Shown: positions 60,907 through 64,000 of the stretch, piece after piece
Layout: each line of letters starts with the position of its first letter
Numbering within the stretch: the first letter of the stretch is position 1
Assembly (NCBI GenBank): GCA_030248215.1
Contig: JASANG010000866.1
Span: 38,501 to 102,500 of the forward strand
DNA length: 64,000 nt
Source of the DNA: Enoplolaimus lenunculus
Taxonomy: Eukaryota; Nematoda; Enoplea; Enoplida; Thoracostomopsidae
Reading direction: 5' to 3'
Notes under the pieces: model-generated
What the model saw: the letters and a program-made list of their open reading frames with translations, nothing else
Databases searched by the model: none
What the model was told of the DNA's origin: nothing
Position numbers and translations under genes: made by a program

Positions 60907-61175
60907 TTAACCCCTTCTCACATTGAGTTGCCTAGGCAACTCAATGCAATGTATATACGTTAAATAGTATATATCGCACCGTGTTTAACAATTGCAACAT
61001 GTATACATAGTACTAAATCATCACAAGACGTGAGAGCCCCCTCGTGCTCGAGCGTCAAGCTCCTATAGCTGAGTGGTGAGGGTATACGCCTTTCACTCCA
61101 GTCACTGGAGTTCGAATCCTAGCATAAAAGAAGGTCTCAGGGGAAATAGAAAATATTCATGTGAGAAAGGGTTAA
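60907..61175 (+). mobile_element. TTAA-flanked tRNA-MITE, copy 7, best preserved
   Basis: TTAACCCCTTCTCACATTGA at the left and ATGTGAGAAAGGGTTAA at the right. The tRNA-like part (about 61061-61125) reads A box TAGCTGAGTGG, a CTTTCAC loop like that of tRNA-Glu, and B box GAGTTCGAATCC. GAGTTGCC-TA-GGCAACTC hairpin near the left end. No coding capacity. Confidence 0.9.
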
Positions 61176-61289
61176 TATATACCATCAGCTGTTTGTGCAA
61201 TTGTGAACACCCAACTTTGAGAGAAGAGTTGTATTGAGGGTTAAAGATGGAATAGAATCCCTTCAAAAGTTGTCTATTGTCATCCTGTG

Positions 61290-61446
61290 GCCAGCTGACT
61301 TTGCTAGCGAGACTAAAAAAATTTACAGAAGCAGCATACAAGGGTTTTTAATAACTTACAAACAAGGTTGAAAATTTTCTTGGGGGCCGGCTAAATTCTA
61401 CCAGGGAGGAGTTGAACCCGTTGCCTTTTTTCAGGATATGGGCCCG
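61290..61446. repeat. GGCCCGTAGCCAG dispersed repeat
   Basis: Contains CATACAAGGGTTTTTAATAA and AACAAGGTTGAAAATTTTCT with a GATATGGGCCC right end. The left end is diverged (GTGGCCAGCTGAC). Confidence 0.55.
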
Positions 61447-61837
61447 TTTATTGTTTGGAAAGTTAAAACTAACCAAGAAAACAGCCAAAAATCGAATAAG
61501 CTCAAAGATCCATATTCTCAAGTATATATAGCACCTGTCACAAAGTTGATGGCGTCCCTCTAAATTTCGAACAAGCCACTTGAGAGCTTCAAAATTTGGC
61601 AATGACCGTATTTGTAAGTAAAATTTGACATTCTGGGATGCTTCAGTTAGCTTATTTCAAAACTTGCTACTAAACTGGTGAAAGGTGCTACACACATTTA
61701 CGGTTATGGTCCAAGATTGCTGCGAAAACAGATGCGAAGTTATTAAAGACATCAAAAGCTAGCGTGGTACTACATAACAGAACCAATCATAAAATATGGA
61801 TTTATATAGCTTTGAAATCCAATATCATAATAGGGCT

Positions 61838-61985
61838 TCGGGCCGTAGCCAAGCGGGGGGGGCAGGGGAGGCTCAGGTGCCCTGACAAAATTTTACCCTC
61901 CTTAGAAAATTTTCAACCTTGATCGCAAGACGTTCAAAACCCTTGACTGCCCCACCTGAAAAACTTTTAGCCCCGTAACACGCTA
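61838..61985. repeat. GGCCCGTAGCCAG dispersed repeat
   Basis: GGGCCGTAGCCAAGCGGGG at the left and the TTTTCAACCTTGATCGCAAG core; right end incomplete. Confidence 0.6.
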
Positions 61986-63864
61986 CTTTTCTTTGAGCTT
62001 AGCTCAAAAACCGTTTATAAATCAAAATTTCAGCTCTACAACAACAAGATGCAACATAATTTATAGATGGGGATAAGAGTTGCTTTTCTAGGATTCGCGC
62101 ATTCTGTCGAAAGAAATTTTCATCCACAGAGCAAAGATGTTGGTACGAGGCTCTGACAAATCACCCTCGCTTCCCAGAGTTCCGGATCTGAGAAACTGCC
62201 GGACCGGAAGCGCACACTCGTATACGTGCAAATAAAATATCTATAAGTGCGCAATCATTCTGTAATGTTTTTATGTTGATAACGTTTCTGTTAACATTGG
62301 TTCGTCTGTCAGTGAATTCTAATCATTGTAATGGACCACACTAAACTCTGTTTATCTGCTATCGTTCCAGTATTATGACATAGTGTCAATTACCCTCGGC
62401 CCATACCGTGACTAGTGGGGGGTGCGGGTGAGTTTACTATGTTACGCTATGGTACGTTACGCACCAGAAAATTTCTAGTATGACACCAGTATCACCTCAA
62501 TTAAGGATAGTGGTGGATCCAGAAATTTTTGAAGGTGGGGTGGCCAGTATACATTTCGTAAAAAATCTCGCGAACGAAGCGATCGAAAGCCAAACGTATT
62601 TTCGTTGCATAAAAGTAACAAACAGCCCCTGAAAGCGCCAATGAAGACGGAATAGAAAGTAGTATTTCTACAGATACGTTTCATGATTCGCGAAAAGCAT
62701 TAAGCTATAAGCAATTGTTAAAATAGAAGTTTATCTCAGATGGTGTGTAAATGACGCAGTCGTAGCGCTATCTTATTACGAAACTGATGTTATTTAACTC
62801 AATTCCAGAAGAGGATTGTTTAAGCTGTGGTTAATAAAAACTCGTTTGGTTTCACGCTTATTTGTTTACGAAATCTCAGCGATTTTTGCTCAAAATTGCA
62901 CCAAAAGTTAAAATGAAGCGAATCAAACAAATAAATCTTGTAAAACTATGCAAAATTTTACTACCCACATTGCTCGAATCTTCGGCATAGATTCTATTGC
63001 AGCCAGAGCCGGAGGTCGATTTTCTACCGTAACCGGGTGCTGGAGGCAGACCTTAATAGGTAGTACCCTGACCGTGTGTTTTGTGATTTTTACGCAGTTA
63101 CAGGCAAAGTGTAATTTTTTGCTCACGAGTCATTTATTAGTATTCGTCCTCGTAGGCAACATTGCAATCTAAGCTTGATCGTAGACTTCGATTTCCAGGC
63201 CATAACAAAAATGCTACTGCGAGGCATATTTCTATGCGAGAGCTTAACATTAGCTTCTGGGTGAAGAATCAGCCTAAAACTAAGCAAGCCAAAACCCAAA
63301 CCTAGACAAAACTACCCTAAACACTAAGCCTAACCTATACCAGTTCCTTAAGAAATTGGGATGGCCCCAAAAGTAAAATGGTATCAAAATCCAACATTGT
63401 TTCAGTATTACGAAATAAAAAGAATTCTTTAATTAACATTGTGCTATATTTTAACACCGGTAGCGCATCACGCTTGTAAATGTGGAGGGGGGGAAGGTTT
63501 GGAACGTTTCGAGTTATTCGATTTAACTTTTATTTTGCATCAGCTCACGGCTTTGTATTAGCTCACAAATTTTTTTAGGCCTTAGCCAATATTTTCATTA
63601 GAAATTGTATTCGAGGTAGCTTGTATATATATAGCTTTGGTTACATTACGAAAGTCGTAAACAACAGTTTAAGCATAATTTTTTAAAGTATGATATATTA
63701 AGCCAGCATAATATTTTGAGTGAAAGAACTTTGATGACCAAAACGCCTAACTGAAAGACATTTCATACAGGCACAACATTGTATTTCGTAAGAGATACTT
63801 TTAGGGGTGCAACAGAAGCCTAAAACACATGAAATGTATATATACCCAGTTGCACACTCTTGCA
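61986..63864. other. Flank, mostly unassigned
   Basis: A type B hexamer MITE relic lies at about 63265-63379 (AAAACTAAGCAAGCC, ending GGCCCCAAAAGTAAAATGG). A CG-containing stretch at 62950-63070 is open in several frames (minus-strand PPAPGYGRKSTSGSG or plus-strand readings), but without a convincing splice context. Confidence 0.4.
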
Positions 63865-64000
63865 CTCAAAATAACATTTCTGATATTTAAGAAAAAAAAT
63901 TTTACATTTAAGAAATATGATTAGGAAGTTGCACTAGTAAAGTATTTCTGTTATAACAGCAAATATTTCAGAAAAGTTTTGAAATAAAGTTGGAAAATAA
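63865..64000. repeat. Dispersed repeat cut by the window end
   Basis: Matches 24100-24240 (TTTCTGATATTTAAGAAAAA, GTATTTCTGTTATAACAG, TTTTGAAATAAAGT) in the same orientation. The rest lies outside the window. Confidence 0.75.

Noticed and set aside
62948-63172. Possible upstream coding exon of PRKD on the minus strand (PPAPGYGRKSTSGSG)
   Set aside because: The stretch has a stop just before it, a weak acceptor, and a donor phase that does not fit the sequence before exon 1's ATG.

Overview
The window is eukaryotic, AT-rich, intron-bearing DNA from an invertebrate animal. No taxon-specific marker is visible, so I do not name a species. It holds one gene that can be read completely, a protein kinase D (PRKD family) gene on the minus strand. 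I rebuilt it by hand from 23 coding exons between 59494 (start codon) and 33718 (stop codon). Every donor is GT, every acceptor is AG, every junction keeps phase, and the product is 887 residues with the full family architecture: N-terminal ubiquitin-like dimerisation region, C1a, C1b, acidic linker, PH domain, kinase domain. Coding sequence is 2.66 kb of a 25.8 kb locus; the rest is intron, largely made of repeats.

Layout. 1-33.6 kb: gene-poor sequence dominated by short DNA transposons (MITEs) and tandem arrays, including a 1.9 kb 35-bp satellite at 17.4-19.3 kb. A few isolated open stretches could be exons of unknown genes (5.75-5.98, 16.37-16.55 and 27.25-27.33 kb), but none is convincing. 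33.7-59.5 kb: the PRKD gene, whose introns carry MITEs, a 1.1 kb 27-bp array (intron 8), a nearly pure TTAGGC array (intron 14), and a tandem duplication that copied the 3' edge of exon 3 (intron 3). 59.5-64 kb: upstream flank with a long repeat element, a tRNA-bearing MITE and further dispersed repeats.

The most interesting signal is the mobile and satellite DNA. (i) A numerous MITE family has GGCC-type terminal repeats, 8-bp target duplications (several exact) and a core made of the hexamer TTAGGC, the nematode-type telomere repeat. (ii) Its terminal sequence appears to seed minisatellites: one copy has four tandem ends, and the 35-bp satellite looks like a huge amplification of the same end, still bordered by hexamer core. 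An unrelated MITE family shows the same behaviour at 10.68 kb. (iii) A TTAA-flanked, piggyBac-like MITE family carries a tRNA-like segment with A and B boxes. (iv) The intron 8 array places about 40 repeats of a TTTTTTAG acceptor-like motif (POU octamer on the other strand) just upstream of the true acceptor of exon 9. I saw no retrovirus-like or LTR element, no rRNA, no CRISPR and no bacterial gene.
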